64,000 bases of DNA from Rapana venosa (GCA_028751875.1 CM054138.1:36752748-36816747), one strand, 5' to 3'. Numbered from the stretch's first letter, positions 34,346 through 44,830 are shown. Translations and numbers: made by a program. Notes: a model not told the origin generated them from the letters alone.

Positions 34346-34600
34346 CTCATTGTACCATGTAGGGGGGGAAAAAAAACTTTGATATTTTGATATTGGCTTT
34401 TACCTCTCTTTTCTTCTAGATCTATCTCCCCAACTCTGAAAATACAAATTTGACTTTGAACCCTCCCCCCCCCCCCCCCCCCTCTCTCTCTCTTCTCTAA
34501 TCCCCCCCCCCCCTCTACCCCCTCTTCTCCTCTCTCCCCTCCACTCCCACTCTCTGACTCTCCCTTCCCCCTCTGTCATGAGTGCTAACTACAGATTAAC
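34346..34600 (+). repeat. TC-rich satellite, fourth block
   Basis: It contains the LINE E right target duplication, then TTTGATATTGGCTTTTACCTCTCTT, a TCTAGATCTATC segment, AACTCTGAAAATACAAATTTGACTTTGA, and poly-C and CT tracts to about 34570. Before LINE E inserted it was contiguous with 31187-31936. Confidence 0.75.
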
Positions 34601-34639
34601 TGCAACACTTAAGGTGAATATTTAATCCTTTCTGCATAA

Positions 34640-35030
34640 GGTGGATCAGTGGTCTAGAGGTAACATGCCTGTCTAGAATGCGAAAAGTCCGGGTCGGAAG
34701 TGTGCGGTGGTTTGTATCCCGTTTGGGCCCGAAACTTTTCCCCCATCCATTAGACCATGAGTGGTGGTCGGGGCGCTAGTCTTTCGGATAAGACAATAAA
34801 CCGAGGTCCCGTGTGTTACACAAAATTATTCAGCACACGTAAAAGAACCCACGGCAACAAGAGAGTTGTCCCTGGCAAAATTCTTAGAAAAAAGCCACTC
34901 TGATAGGGAAACAAATACAGTTGCAGACCAAAACAAAAAGGGTGGCGCTGCTCTTGGGACCAGCCCAAATTTCACGCAGAGAAATCTCGTGACTTAAAGT
35001 GGTATAAATGAAAATGAAATAAATAAACGA
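34640..35030 (+). mobile_element. tRNA-type SINE (family SINE-2)
   Basis: The head reads GGTGGATCAGTGGTCTAGAGGTAAC (A-box region), with a weak B box near GGTGGTTTGTATCCC. The body has TAAACCGAGGTCCCGTGTG, AAAGAACCCACGGCAACA, TTGTCCCTGGCAAAATTC and AAAAAGCCACT. The end is GTGACTTAAAGTGGTATAAATG and an AAATG-rich tail. A second copy, split by an RTE, lies at 56132-56765. From memory this body is a common gastropod SINE; that was not checked. Confidence 0.75.
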
Positions 35031-35129
35031 AATAGTATCTGCCTGTTTGCTTTGTTTCTCTTCCTTGAAAAATAGCAGAAACTAAGAGTACTGTAAGCAA
35101 ATACTACTTGTCCCCTTTTTTATGAATGG

Positions 35130-35206
35130 GGGGGGGGCAGTGCCCCCTTGTTTTCATTTTAGGGGGCCCTTGGGCCCCTATTTTTGAAATCCTAGAATCA
35201 ACACTG
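35130..35206 (+). mobile_element. hAT-like transposon, right terminal region
   Basis: It ends CCTAGAATCAACACTG, the exact inverse of the 16 bases at 6230-6245, and is followed by TATATATA. A G-rich/C-rich palindromic segment (GGGGGCCCTTGGGCCCC) lies just inside. It is the plausible partner of the left end at 6230. Confidence 0.5.
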
Positions 35207-36180
35207 TATATATAAAAACAAAACGGAAGCTTTGTTGATTTGATAAAAGGATAGGACTTTAAGGTAGGGATTTGTGAACTTGCTAACTGAATGAACAGGG
35301 CTGATCAGTAGCTTCAGTATATGCTGCATGCCTCAACATTCAGTTTCTTTCCTTTCCTGGACTGCTCTTTGTCTTCGTAAGATAAAATAGAAGATGATTT
35401 TAGTTTAACTTCTGTGAAAGTCAAAATGCCATGGAAATGTTATTTTCAAGATACCTGGTTGACTGCAAGTGGATAAGAAGATAGAAGTAGATCTAACCGA
35501 AAAGTATACTGCACGCTGCCTTTTTTGTGGGGTTTCATCAAAGTTTACATCAATGAGCGAAAGTGTTCTTAGGCAGCATGCCAAGACAGAGACATCAAAC
35601 ATGAGAGACAGTTCATGACATACAAATATACCAGATGCAGTGCGACATTTTTTTAAAACCTTTTTTCCTTCCATCTGTTTCTATGAAAAGTAGATCTAGA
35701 TCTAGTTTGCCAAGCACTGTCACTTCCAGTGCCAGTAAGGCTAGTTAGGCCTAACTAGCGTTAAAAGTCCTTAAGTTAAAATCCTTAAAGATCAGACAGT
35801 TGCCCCCATGTGCTACAAAAGTGTGCAAATTTGTCTAGTATCGTACATCAAGAACAGGTTTTGAGGGAAGGGGGAGTAGTCTGATGAAAGAAGGAGGATC
35901 GGGGTGTGAGGCCACGTGCAAAGTACCAACAATGGGTATTGGGTGTTGAGATGGAGAGCTGTCATCACTGGCAGTACTTGTTGGCAGGCCAGACATTGTG
36001 ACCTGTTGACTGCCAGCCTCTTTCCTCATGTCTCTGGTGTTGATTTAGTCTCCAGTACAGGCAGGCAACTGTCAGTTGTCTTTGTCCCAGAGCCAAACCC
36101 TCTCCTACCATCTTCCACCCCTCCCCCTTCTCTCTGTCACTCTCTCTCTTGCATGGAAAGTCCATCATCAATGTATGGTT
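35207..36180. other. Intronic stretch without a gene
   Basis: I see no repeat family or coding segment apart from small palindromes such as AGATCTAGATCTAG (35692-35706) and a C/T-rich tract near 36100-36150. Confidence 0.5.
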
Positions 36181-36345
36181 TTTGTTGTTGTTGTTGTTGT
36201 TGTTTTTTCTTTCTTTATATCATTCTTCATGCTATGTATTGCACGTTAATTACTTTAAATTTTTTCCGCAGAGGGCTGGATGTAAAAAAGCTATTGTTAT
36301 GCTTATTCTATAACCCTCTATAAATAAAATTTGTTCATTTGTTCA
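36181..36345 (+). mobile_element. LINE 3' tail (CR1-like), copy 1
   Basis: A (TTG)n tract is followed by CGCAGAGGGCTGGATGTAAA, AAGCTATTGTTATGCTTATT and CTATAACCCTCTATAAATAA, then TTGTTCATT repeats. About 60 bases are identical to 49605-49665. Ending in a short direct octamer-like repeat is characteristic of CR1/L2-type LINE tails. Only the 3' end is present. Confidence 0.6.
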
Positions 36346-36533
36346 TTGTTCTCATTGTTCTCTCGCTCTCTCTCTCACACACACACACACTGTTCTCTTA
36401 ATCTTTACATCAGTTGCTTTTTTTGCATCCCATCTGTATCCTTAAAACTGGCCTGGTTGTTGGTTGTTGTTTTTTATAGCACTGCAAATAACTTTCACAC
36501 AAAACTCCATGGCCATTAGAAGCCACCAGAATA

Positions 36534-36830
36534 TAAAAAAAAGGTAAAAGGAGTCCCATAACCTATAAGGTCATAGAGGAGCGAGGCGTCAGAGACCTCA
36601 CTTCTCTAGGGCCAGCATATTGAGGGCAGCGCCCATCTCCTCTCCCTCGCTGCTTTACCTTCCCTGACCTTAAAGAGGGCAGGTACCCATTTACAGCTGG
36701 GTGAACTGGGGGAACTGTACTGAAGCCAAGGCGCACAAACGGTCACCCATCCAACTGTTAACCATGCTCGACGCTGCTTAACTTGGCTGGGGGAAAGCGA
36801 GTGCTCCGACCACTGAGCTATCCCGTCCCC
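36534..36830 (-). mobile_element. Composite tRNA/5S SINE (family SINE-1), copy 1
   Basis: On the minus strand it begins GGGGACGGGATAGCTCAGTGG, a tRNA-like A-box region. It continues CCAAGTTAAGCAGCGTCGAG and CAGTTGGATGGGTGACCG, which match the central part of 5S rRNA (AAGTTAAGCAGCGTCGGGC and TTGGATGGGTGACCG). A unique body follows (TACCTGCCCTCTTTA, GAGGTCTCTGACGCCTCGCT) and a T-rich end. Flanks share AGAATA. Confidence 0.8.
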
Positions 36831-37254
36831 TAGAATACTTGTATATAATTCTATTGAAATTTAAAAATGATCGTAGTGAACTGCAACAAAACAATTAACT
36901 GTGACTTCCTTCTGGGCCTGGTACTGGTTTTGTGCGTTTTCTCGTATGTATCCATACAGCCTTGCTGAAGGTAAGACTTTGCAAGATATCTGTGTACTGT
37001 TAGTGATTTATTTGTCACATTTTGTGTGGAATGCAAGTTGAAAGTGTGCATAAAGTTACAGATGGGTGGAATTGTGTTTAATCACTTCAGGATTGGAAGC
37101 AACATTTTTTAGGATTGGGAATGTCCGGAGGACACAGAAATGTAAGGTTTCAGGATTGAGAGATTTTTTAACTTTCACCCATGGATGCAGCCAATACGTA
37201 ATGCTGACCCGTGGAAAACAAAACTCACAGATTGATTGCTATGTTTGTGCGCAG
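36831..37254 (+). other. Intron end before the DQGLTRPKV exon
   Basis: No repeat was recognised. The sequence ends TGTTTGTGCGCAG, the splice acceptor at 37254. Confidence 0.5.
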
Positions 37255-37372
37255 AGTGGAATACCGAGATCAGGGGTTGACACGTCCCAAAGTGGTGATT
37301 CTTGTGCCCACACGTCACGTGGCCTTCCGAGTGGTCTCCATCATCATCTGTCTCCTTTCTTCTTCAGATCAG
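37255..37372 (+). CDS. UTP25: UTP25 exon: EYRDQGLTRPKVVILVP
   Basis: The exon runs from acceptor GCGCAG to donor GTCAGT. The first A completes a glutamate codon and the exon ends in phase 0. It encodes VEYRDQGLTRPKVVILVPTR and a hydrophobic helix (VVSIIICLL). This block corresponds to motif Ia-type positions at the start of the first RecA-like domain of UTP25, and RDQGLTRPKV is a family hallmark. UTP25 is a DEAD-box-like fold that has lost ATPase motifs and works in the SSU processome on early 18S pre-rRNA cleavages; zebrafish Def also acts on p53. Confidence 0.9.
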
Positions 37373-37531
37373 GTCAGTCTGAGAGTTTACAGCACAAGAC
37401 TAGAAAGAATGACACTGGGAAGAAGTATACTGTGTGTGTGTGTACAGGAACACACCTGTTACTTGCATGCTTTTGTTTGTTTGTTTGTGAACATTTGTGC
37501 TCATGTGTACTCTTTTTCTTCTCATTTTCAG

Positions 37532-37613
37532 GAGGTGGTGAGCAAAAGAAAGCGATTCAAAGCAGAGTTTGGACCTGAAGGTCATGATGATGACCAGAAA
37601 GGACTTAAACCAG
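37532..37613 (+). CDS. UTP25: UTP25 exon: KRKRFKAEFGP
   Basis: An 82-nt exon, only 159 bp after the previous one, is preceded by a T-rich tract and AG and followed by GTAAAC. It encodes EVVSKRKRFKAEFGPEGHDD and DQKGLKP, corresponding to the family segment with basic KKRF then an acidic loop. It starts in phase 0 and ends in phase 1. Confidence 0.88.
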
Positions 37614-38084
37614 GTAAACAGCTATTTTATGTCTCTTTTTTTAAACAGATATTATATGTATAGTGGGAATGCCAGGGGCTCCTTTCAGGGTTTATTCCCC
37701 CTTCTTTGTGCTCCTCAGCTAGAGCTCTAAGGTTCTTCTTCTTCTTCTTTTTCTTTTTCTGTGTTCCCTGGCCATGTTAAAATTGTTTAGTCTAGTCTGG
37801 ATGATGAATTCTGCAGTCTTACGCAGTAACCTTACCGGTCCCCACAGTTTTTCCTGGAGCTTGACTGGACTGGGCCATGTCTGGTGTCTCAAAGTGTTGA
37901 AGGTAGGACAGGACTGCAGGATATGGGAGGGGGTTTGTGGGCCTGTGCCACAGGGGAACTGGTCAGTGTGGGATATTATATGGAGGTGGGATAGGAGCTG
38001 GCAGTGTCCTGCTCACAGACTAAAGATGGCAACTTCAGCAGCTGTATCTAGCTCAAGAATGCTGTCCTTTTCTCCCCCGAGGGG

Positions 38085-38400
38085 ATGCCGGGGGCCTATC
38101 TGTATAAATAGCATCCCCACATTCTGGAAATTCTGTGCTAGAAATTTCCTCTTTTCTATCACTCTCTTTGTTTCTGCCTTGTTCCTTTTGTTCCTGTCAC
38201 CTCCTTCTTGTCTATTTTCTGCCTTCTTGGTCCATTCTCCTGCCTTTTTTCCAGAAAGAACTTAAAAGGTAACTATTCTCTCTTGTGCTGAAGTTGGATG
38301 TGCTGGGCCTGACTTGTCAGGCGCTTAACGGCAGCGTGACGCATTTTCGCTCATATGACAGACAACAATAGTTGCTGTCTGAGCGTTCGACGAAGAAGAA
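38085..38400 (+). repeat. Interspersed repeat R3, longest copy
   Basis: The order is GGGATGCCGGGGGCCTAT, TATAAATAGCATCCCCAC, GGAAATTCTGTGCTAGAAAT, a CT-rich tract with TTGGTCCATTCTCCTGCC, then GAAGTTGGATGTGCTGGGCC and TTGTCAGGCGCTTAACGGCA, and AATAGTTGCTGTCTGAGCG. The distal half recurs inverted at 44690-44830, there directly next to a SINE-3 end. Confidence 0.65.
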
Positions 38401-38639
38401 GCTGTTCTTTTCGTCCTCTGGCATGATGTTCAGGCATTGGCACCACCCTCCCCTGAAGCTGTTTCTCAGGATTGTTCTTGCTTCACAGTAGGAAACTTGG
38501 TGGGATGGCTGCTCCAAGTTGCTTCCTTCCACTCTGAGGCTTCCCCTATGGTGAGATTTTTGCTCATGTGACCGTTTTTGCCCACCATATAGCTAGCCAC
38601 CTTCTGACTTTTGGGGGTGAAGTCTAAACAAGACACCTG

Positions 38640-38930
38640 TGTGCATGCATTTTTTTGTCACCCATTCCAAAGGCACAAATGGCCTACTCTTCCAAAAGGA
38701 AGAATGGGTTTTGATGTGTGCTCAAGATGTTCTGCGTGGATTCTCATATAGGGGCCTTGGTTTATAGTTTCATCCATTGGACTTTCAGGAGAGTGGAGTC
38801 AGTACTGATGTCAACTCCAGGGGAAAAATCCCCTTTGATAGGCTTCTCGGTGGTGGTTGTAACCCAGGCTCGATCCTGAACTGTCAATCATGAGCACAAT
38901 GCTCTAACCACTGTGTTATCCCATTCCCTG
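38640..38930 (-). mobile_element. tRNA-type SINE (family SINE-3), copy 1
   Basis: On the minus strand the head is GGGATAACACAGTGGTTAGAG with a B-box-like GGATCGAGCCTGG. The body contains TGACTCCACTCTCCTGAAAG, ACTATAAACCAAGGCCCCTA, CAGAACATCTTGAGCACAC and AAGAGTAGGCCATTTGTGCC. Related copies lie at 44510-44680, 48480-48600, 52014-52170 and 60300-60645. Confidence 0.7.
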
Positions 38931-38934
38931 CTCT

Positions 38935-39165
38935 TTCAGTATTTATAAACAGTATCCGCACCTTCTGGAAGTTCTGTGGTTTGGTGTGAATTAGGAGCTG
39001 TACCAACAACCATATGTGATCTTAAGTTCTGTGCTAGAAATGCCCCCTTTTCTGTCAGTCTCTTGGTTTCAGTTTTTTTCCTTACCTTTCTATCCTCTTT
39101 CCCTCTTGCTTATTTACACCCTCCCCAATCCATTCTTCTGCCTATTTTCAAGCAGATCTGATAAT
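38935..39165 (+). repeat. Interspersed repeat R3, third copy
   Basis: TATAAACAGTATCCGCACCT, GGAAGTTCTGTG, a short insertion, GTTCTGTGCTAGAAATGCCC and the CT-rich tract ending CCATTCTTCTGCC match the R3 order. It sits directly after the SINE-3 copy, as if R3 and SINE-3 tend to adjoin. Confidence 0.6.
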
Positions 39166-39217
39166 TATTTTCTGGATTATTAAAAAAAATTTGTGTTCCT
39201 TAGAGTATATGTGTATG

Positions 39218-39290
39218 TGTGTGTTCACACACATGCACATGTGTGTTCACACACATGCACATGTGTGTTCACGCACATGCACATGTGTGT
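39218..39290 (+). repeat. Tandem palindromic repeat, 22-bp unit, three copies
   Basis: The unit is close to ACACATGCACATGTGTGTTC. Each unit is itself nearly self-complementary (ACACATGCACATGTGTGT), so the array can form hairpins on either strand. Confidence 0.8.
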
Positions 39291-39356
39291 TGCTGGGTGC
39301 AAAAAAAGTTAGTCTTACCTTAAGCACAATCAAGTAAAGAAGTTGTTGTGTTGCAG

Positions 39357-39513
39357 ATGACTTTAACATCACATTTGCTGGCAACACGGATGAACATTTC
39401 CGCATTGGTGTGAGTGTGTCCAAGAAAAGTCTGCGTCTGTACAGCCCATTCTACATGGCAGACATCATCATCTCATCACCGCTCGGTTTGCGCACCATCA
39501 TTGGAGCACCAGG
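39357..39513 (+). CDS. UTP25: UTP25 exon: GLRTIIG
   Basis: A 157-nt exon runs from TTGCAG to GTCAGT. It encodes [20 protein letters not shown], a [11 protein letters not shown] stretch and [28 protein letters not shown], [16 protein letters not shown] are the most conserved UTP25 motifs, in the region equivalent to helicase motif Ib. It ends in phase 2; the glycine codon is completed by the next exon. Confidence 0.93.
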
Positions 39514-40820
39514 GTCAGTCAGCTCTTTGATACACTTTGCGATTGTGAACAATACTGGGGGGGGGGGGGGGGGTTTAGGGGGAGGGAGGCAAGTGGGAGG
39601 TAGGGAAGAAGTGAAGGAGATGAGGGCAGGGTGGGCAGAATAGTTTGGGCACCACACTGAGTTCATCTCCAAAGGATCTATCTGTCTGAAGGGATTAGTT
39701 TATGCTAAGAGCTTGTCATGGCTGAAGACAGTCTCCACGTCTTACAGCAGCTGTAACAACATTTTAGTGTAGTCCTTGGCACTTAGCTGACATCATTAAC
39801 AATAAAGCAAATCTTTTGGCCTGAACCAGAAGAGGACATCTAATGTCCTGTACTGAATTATTTTTGTCAGCTTGAGCTGGAAAAGTTATGCCTGAGGGAA
39901 GAAGATATGGCATCACTGTATGGCCTTGTTCAGTGTTGACTTCCAAATTGGTGTCATGGCCAATTTCAGGATCCAAGATCTTAAAGAAGCTGATAGGACC
40001 TGAGTTGGAGAGTCCCTTCCCATGTCCACTTAACACAGTTGAGTCTATTTCACATCTTGACAGTACTGTGACACACTATATCACTCTCAGATTCATAAAA
40101 CCAAATAAATTAGTATCAAAGTAAAGTTTATTTTGAGTACTTTTTTGATTTACAAAGATATTTGTCCATAGATAACAAAAAATGTGTTGTATGTTTTACC
40201 TTAAAGTATGTCAGTAAATGCTTAAAACAAAAAAAACACCTTTTGACACACATGCACAGGCTAACCTCAACAAGATGTAAGTATTCATCGGCCAATCGAC
40301 AAGACAGAATCACATTGATTCCACTCACATTAATGTTTCCTGAGGCTCTGGAATCCTTTGAAGTAAAATGTGGCAATACTGCCTTGTTCAGCATGCACAA
40401 TTTTGTTGCCATTTTCATAATGAAAAATTGTTGACTCGTAGTGATGTAAAAAAAAAAGGTCTTAAAGCGTACACACAAAGCTACTGACATTTAAGAGAGA
40501 ACTCATTTGAAAGGAGACTGATTCAGCTACCAGCATGTGTAGTTTCCCTCGGATTGAACACAGTTTAAAAGAAAGTGTTTTTAAAAAACAGGTGTCGTAT
40601 GAATAGTTGTGACACATTGTTTTGATGTGCAGTTAGTGTCGTAGCTTGAGCTGTGAGACAATGTCATTGAGGATAAAGTCGTCAAAGAAAAGAAGCTTGG
40701 AAAAGATAGGTGATGAGTGCATTTGTGCTTTTTGTTGTACCTATGATAGTGTGCAAGCATGAATGCTTATGTGTATCCATGCATTTATGTTTGATTAATG
40801 GAGTGTGTTATGGATTGCAG
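39514..40820 (+). other. UTP25 intron, nothing recognised
   Basis: A poly-G run of about 17 (39557-39573) follows the donor region. The rest is A/T-rich without a repeat I recognise. It ends GGATTGCAG. Confidence 0.55.
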
Positions 40821-40917
40821 TGACAGAGAAAGAGACTATGACTTCTTGTCCTCTGTGGAAGTCATGATTCTGGACCACACTGATTTCTTCCACATGCAGA
40901 ACTGGGATCATCTGCTG
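40821..40917 (+). CDS. UTP25: UTP25 exon: DYDFLSSVEVMILDHTD
   Basis: A 97-nt exon encodes GDRERDYDFLSSVEVMILDH then TDFFHMQNWDHLL. The ILDHTD stretch occupies the place of the DEAD box (motif II) of true helicases. The acidic pair needed for ATP hydrolysis is not kept, as expected for this family. MQNW is a family hallmark. It ends in phase 0 at GTGAGG. Confidence 0.92.
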
Positions 40918-40955
40918 GTGAGGAGTTTGTGTTGTGAGGATACTTATTAGTTATT

Positions 40956-41070
40956 GCAACAGACCTGCTTACTTACTCATAACATTTTATTTTTATTTTT
41001 ACACAATATTGACCTCAAATATGCAAATATTCATTCTCTGATATAAATACAGGGTAGGCAGGTCTGTTGC
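40956..41070. mobile_element. Tiny inverted-repeat element (115 bp, MITE-like)
   Basis: Left end GCAACAGACCTGCTTAC (40956-40972) and right end GTAGGCAGGTCTGTTGC (41054-41070) are inverted repeats with one mismatch in 17. The interior is A/T-rich. A related terminus, GCACAGACCTGCCTACCC followed by ATACGATTTTATAATATT, lies alone at 45226-45260. Confidence 0.6.
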
Positions 41071-41253
41071 TATCATTGAATTTGTTGATTAACTTTTAAT
41101 CTAATCATTTGCATATCTAAAAGACACAACTTTTTAATAAATTTAATTGAAATTCAATTTTACTTTGTTTAATTTCTTTGGTCTCATAGCGATTTGTCAA
41201 TAAGTAAAACTATCTATTGGTTTTTCATATTGCATTGTATGGGCATGAATAAC

Positions 41254-41254
<1 letters not shown>

Positions 41255-41302
<48 letters not shown>

Positions 41303-41410
41303 CACACACAGAGGTATGCATAAATGCAGGCAAGTGGGAACACAGGCAGGTTTAGGGTAATACACACACACACAATACACACACGTGCACACACACACAC
41401 ACACACACAT
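41255..41410 (+). repeat. (CA)n microsatellite cluster
   Basis: Two CA tracts (about 41258-41310 and 41360-41410) are separated by mixed sequence. Minus-strand frames over them are low-complexity only. Confidence 0.9.
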
Positions 41411-41919
41411 TTGAAATGAAATAGAATTGAGACATACCGGAAAGTGTGAAGTGCTCTGAAAAGGAGGTCCAAATATATGTACAGAGATGAAGCATTTGTA
41501 TTGATATGTCAAATGACTGATGCATTTGTGTTAATAATGAAAATGTGACATTAGCATCATCTAGAAGTAAAATACTTGTCTGTCTGAAAAGCGAGAGGTC
41601 CCCAATTTGTATCCTCATATGGTCTGAATAGTCCCTCCATCTCACTAGACCATGAAAGACAGCTAGACATAAAAGATGCTGAATAGGCATATTGTATTAT
41701 ATTTCTGTACACAGCAGATTCAAGGTTCTGTGTGAAAATCAGGTTGCCCTCTAAATGGAGAGAATATTGCTATAGTGCAGCAGCACATAATGTTGGCACC
41801 TTTCTCCTGTGCCTATCTGATGGGAGCCAAAATTAACTGACAACAGTGGCAGTTCTAAGAGGGTTTAGAATGTAAAGAAAGAGGAAAAATGGATGTAATC
41901 GCATTTATATCAAAGATAA

Positions 41920-42235
41920 GCTTTGAAGGTAGCTTTGAGGTGTAAGTACAGTAAATTTCTCCATGTTGAAGATAGTAGAGCTTTGAAGATAGCTTTGAGC
42001 TGTAAGTATAGTGAATTTATCTATGTTGAAGATAGTAGAATTTTGAAGATAGCTTTGAGCTGTAAGTATAGTGAATTTCTCTGTGTTGAAGATACTTAAA
42101 GCTTTGAAGATAGCTTTGAGCTGTAAGTACAGTGAAATTCTCAATGTTAAAGATAGCTTTGAGATTAAGTATTGTGAATTTCTCTGTGTTGAAGATGGTT
42201 AAGCTTTGAGAATAGCTTTGAACAGTATGTTCAGT
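41920..42235 (+). repeat. 60-bp minisatellite, about five units, just before a splice acceptor
   Basis: Units start near 41920, 41980, 42040 and 42100, each CTTTGAAGATAGCTTTGAGC, TGTAAGTATAGTGAATTTCT, CTGTGTTGAAGATAGTAGAG with scattered changes. The last units are shorter and eroded. The array ends about 20 bases before the acceptor at 42255. Confidence 0.85.
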
Positions 42236-42255
42236 GATGTCCTCTATTGTTGCAG

Positions 42256-42424
42256 CACATATTTGAACATCTACACCAGCCACTGCGACAAGCTCACAAC
42301 ATGGACTTCACCCGGTCACGTCTGTGGGCGCTGAATGGATGGAGCAAACACTATCGACAGACTCTCATTTTCAGTTTCCAGCTGACGCCAGAGATCTACA
42401 ACCTCTTCAAACGCTCTTGTCACA
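42256..42424 (+). CDS. UTP25: UTP25 exon: WSKHYRQTLIFS
   Basis: A 169-nt exon encodes HIFEHLHQPLRQAHNMDFTR, SRLWALNGWSKHYRQTLIFS and LTPEIYNLFKRSCH. DF-R-R-W-LN-W-K-YRQT corresponds to the conserved stretch leading to helicase motif III (SAT), here FSF. It ends in phase 1 at GTATCC. The next exon, 7.8 kb away, completes an asparagine codon to read NYSGKVEV. Confidence 0.93.
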
Positions 42425-43124
42425 GTATCCTTTCTAGTACATACCATTTTCTTTAGGAAACTGGTGAAGCTGATTATATTGACTTGGGGTTGGGGGGGGG
42501 GGGTGAAGGGCAGAGAGAGAGGAGTGGGTTAGGGTTGCTGCTGCAGTTGTGATGACATGCCTGTGCTACTGCTCCCATGCCACTCATTCTGATCTCACCA
42601 CTTGCAGTCTCACAGGGAGCTGTACATGTGAGGCCACAGTGAGGCCCCTGATTTGAAGAGGCACTGCATGGCTCTGTTTTTAAATTCATTCATTTATTCT
42701 TTAATTTTGAGGATAATTGAATATGCACTCATGTGCTACTTTGATGTATCCAGTGATGGATGCTTTTATTAATCAACATATGTGGGAGACCACCTATAAA
42801 TCCCCCCATCTGAATGCAACAGTAGCTCAGTCAGACAGAATGATATGCCCTCCTTGGGATGGTGACTTTCATCATAATTACCCCTCCAGCTAACAATGCT
42901 GTGTTCATCTTCAGAATGTGAAGACTTTTGGCAGAAAGTCATGGCTGGCATGGAAGGAAACAATTAACGGAAACTGATATTGCCATTAACAAGGTCTACT
43001 GAATTACTTTCAGGGACACTTTTCTCTCATTGAAGTTGAAGATTATAGTGATGTGATGATAGTCCAGCTATGCAACAGGGCTGTGTTTTATCTTTCCTTT
43101 CATGAAATATAGTGAGGAAAAGAA

Positions 43125-43215
43125 AACATGCTCTGACAGGGCTTGAACCATGAACCTTCCAGCTTCCATAACCTTCCAACTTGTAGGCCACCAAGCTGAT
43201 GCTGTGTTCAGTGAC
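43125..43215 (-). repeat. Decayed tRNA-like SINE head
   Basis: On the minus strand CAGCTTGGTGGCCTACAAGT and GGTTCATGGTTCAAGCCCTG resemble A- and B-box regions of a tRNA-derived SINE. No tail is recognisable. A true tRNA gene is unlikely as the arms do not pair well. Confidence 0.4.
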
Positions 43216-44179
43216 TGGTAGACTGTTGCAGCTAGACAAAACAAGATGACATTGAGAATTTTTGTTTGAAAATTCTTCATGTAGATATTCAGCCTTTGCC
43301 TACATCTTATTACTGCTGGTTCATCTTCTCTTTGGCCAAGTTGCAGCCATGTTACATGTTATCACTGAAAAGCCACCCACTAATTATTGGTTGTTTCTGC
43401 ATCATTTTGAAATGAAAATTAAATGTGTCATTGCTAGAAGATTAAAAAGAAAGAAGAAAAATAGACAAGAAATTTGATTTTTTTTTAAAAAAAGGATACT
43501 AAAAGGTTCCCATGTGTGGTGGAAATCAGTTACCAACTAGTGCATGGTTTCTGGAGGGTGTGTATAGTAGATTTTGACATAGTACATGGAGGATTCTATG
43601 ATCTCCAGTATTATATAAGGTACCCAGCACTATGAAGTGCGTAAAGCAGGTTACATGCGTGGATTCTACAGTGTATTCCTTTTAATCTTTTGTTTGTACA
43701 CACATTTGTGTGAGTAGTTAATTCCCTTTCTTTCCATGCTCCAGAAAAGCTTTACTTCCTTTCATTCCTGAAGTTCTAGAACAGTCCGTTCCTAAAAATG
43801 AGATACTGACTTCAAAGAGAAATGACTCTAAAATGTAACGCAATTAAGTTTAAGTATCATGCACTGTTATGTTAAAAAATAGATGCCGTAAATATTTTTG
43901 GGGTTTGGATGTAGTCATTACAATGTTTGTGACATGCAAGTGTTACAACAGATAGCTACAATTTTATCAACAAAAACACTCACCTGCTTGCCTATGTACA
44001 AGCTGTACATAGAAAAGTATGAAATATCCCAGTACTCTCTTACCAAAGTCCACATGATGTATTTTAACACATACCCTGCAGTATATCAGTGTGCCTCGTA
44101 GACATATCTTAACAATTTAACAACCACCCGCAAGATGCCATGCAGACTCTTACATCTTAATGACTTCCCCAAGGTTCTC

Positions 44180-44360
44180 CAAGTGGCCAGGAAGCCTTAG
44201 AGTCACAAATATTGACCATGCCATTGATAAACAATTTCACAAAGGATCAGGGAATGTCCTTGAAGTAAGAATGAGGCTACCTTTAATGGTGGGCAAAAAT
44301 GGTGGCATGCATAAAATCTCGCCATTAATGAACCTTGGAGTTCTAGCTGAGGAATGAACA
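44180..44360 (+). repeat. Decayed SINE 3' region, second copy
   Basis: It matches 1425-1560 (CCTTGAAGT...GAGGCTACC...GGGCAAAAATGG...AGTTCTAGCTGAGGAATGAA). Confidence 0.5.
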
Positions 44361-44509
44361 AGGGGGATTAAAAAAGATAGAGTAATCAGCATGCTTGTCA
44401 GTACTGTTTATACTGACCAGCTACACCCTGGATTTCTGGGCTGAGGGAATGAAGGGGGATAATAAGCTCAAGCCTGTTTTCCTGTTTCTGGGAAACTACT
44501 TGTTCTTCT

Positions 44510-44680
44510 TGTTTGTCAAACGTTCCACTTTTCGGAAGAGTAGCCCATTGTGTGCTGGTGGGAATAGATGACAAAATTGACAAAACCCGCATGCACATAG
44601 GGACTGCATGTAAAAAAGCACACAAGTGCTTATTCCATTATTCTCAAAATAAAAATAAATAAATAAACGCTCAGACAGCA
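44510..44680 (+). mobile_element. SINE-3 3' part, copy 2, with an AAATA tail
   Basis: CCACTTTTCGGAAGAGTAGC, CCATTGTGTGCTGGTGGGAA, ACAAAATTGACAAAACCCGC, ATGCACATAGGGACTGCATG and AAAAAAGCACACAAGTGCTT match the inverse of 60340-60460. It ends in AAATAAATAAATAAAC. The head is missing. Confidence 0.7.
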
Positions 44681-44689
44681 ACTATTGGT

Positions 44690-44830
44690 GTCTGTTATAT
44701 GAGTGAAAATGTGTCATGTTGCTGTTAAGCACCTGACAAGTCAGACCCAGCGCATCCGACTTCAGCATAAGAGAGGAATTGTTATCTTCTAAGTCTTTCT
44801 GGAAAAAAGGCAGGAGAATGGACCACAAAG
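44690..44830 (-). repeat. Interspersed repeat R3, distal half
   Basis: The reverse complement matches 38228-38378 (CCATTCTCCTGCCTTTTTTC through GTTGCTGTCTGAGCG). Confidence 0.65.

Larger units (their letters stand above)
37614..39356 (+). other. UTP25 intron with R3 and SINE-3 repeats
   Basis: It holds two R3 copies, a SINE-3 copy and a palindromic tandem repeat, each listed separately. Poly-pyrimidine (CTT)n occurs near 37734-37755. No other gene was seen. Confidence 0.6.

Noticed and set aside
39218..39290. CRISPR-like array
   Set aside because: There are no unique spacers, the unit is a CA/GT palindrome, and the DNA is from an animal.
41905..42283. Minus-strand repeat protein (20-residue units)
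   Set aside because: It is the translation of a 60-bp minisatellite, which always stays open when the unit is a multiple of three; no gene context.
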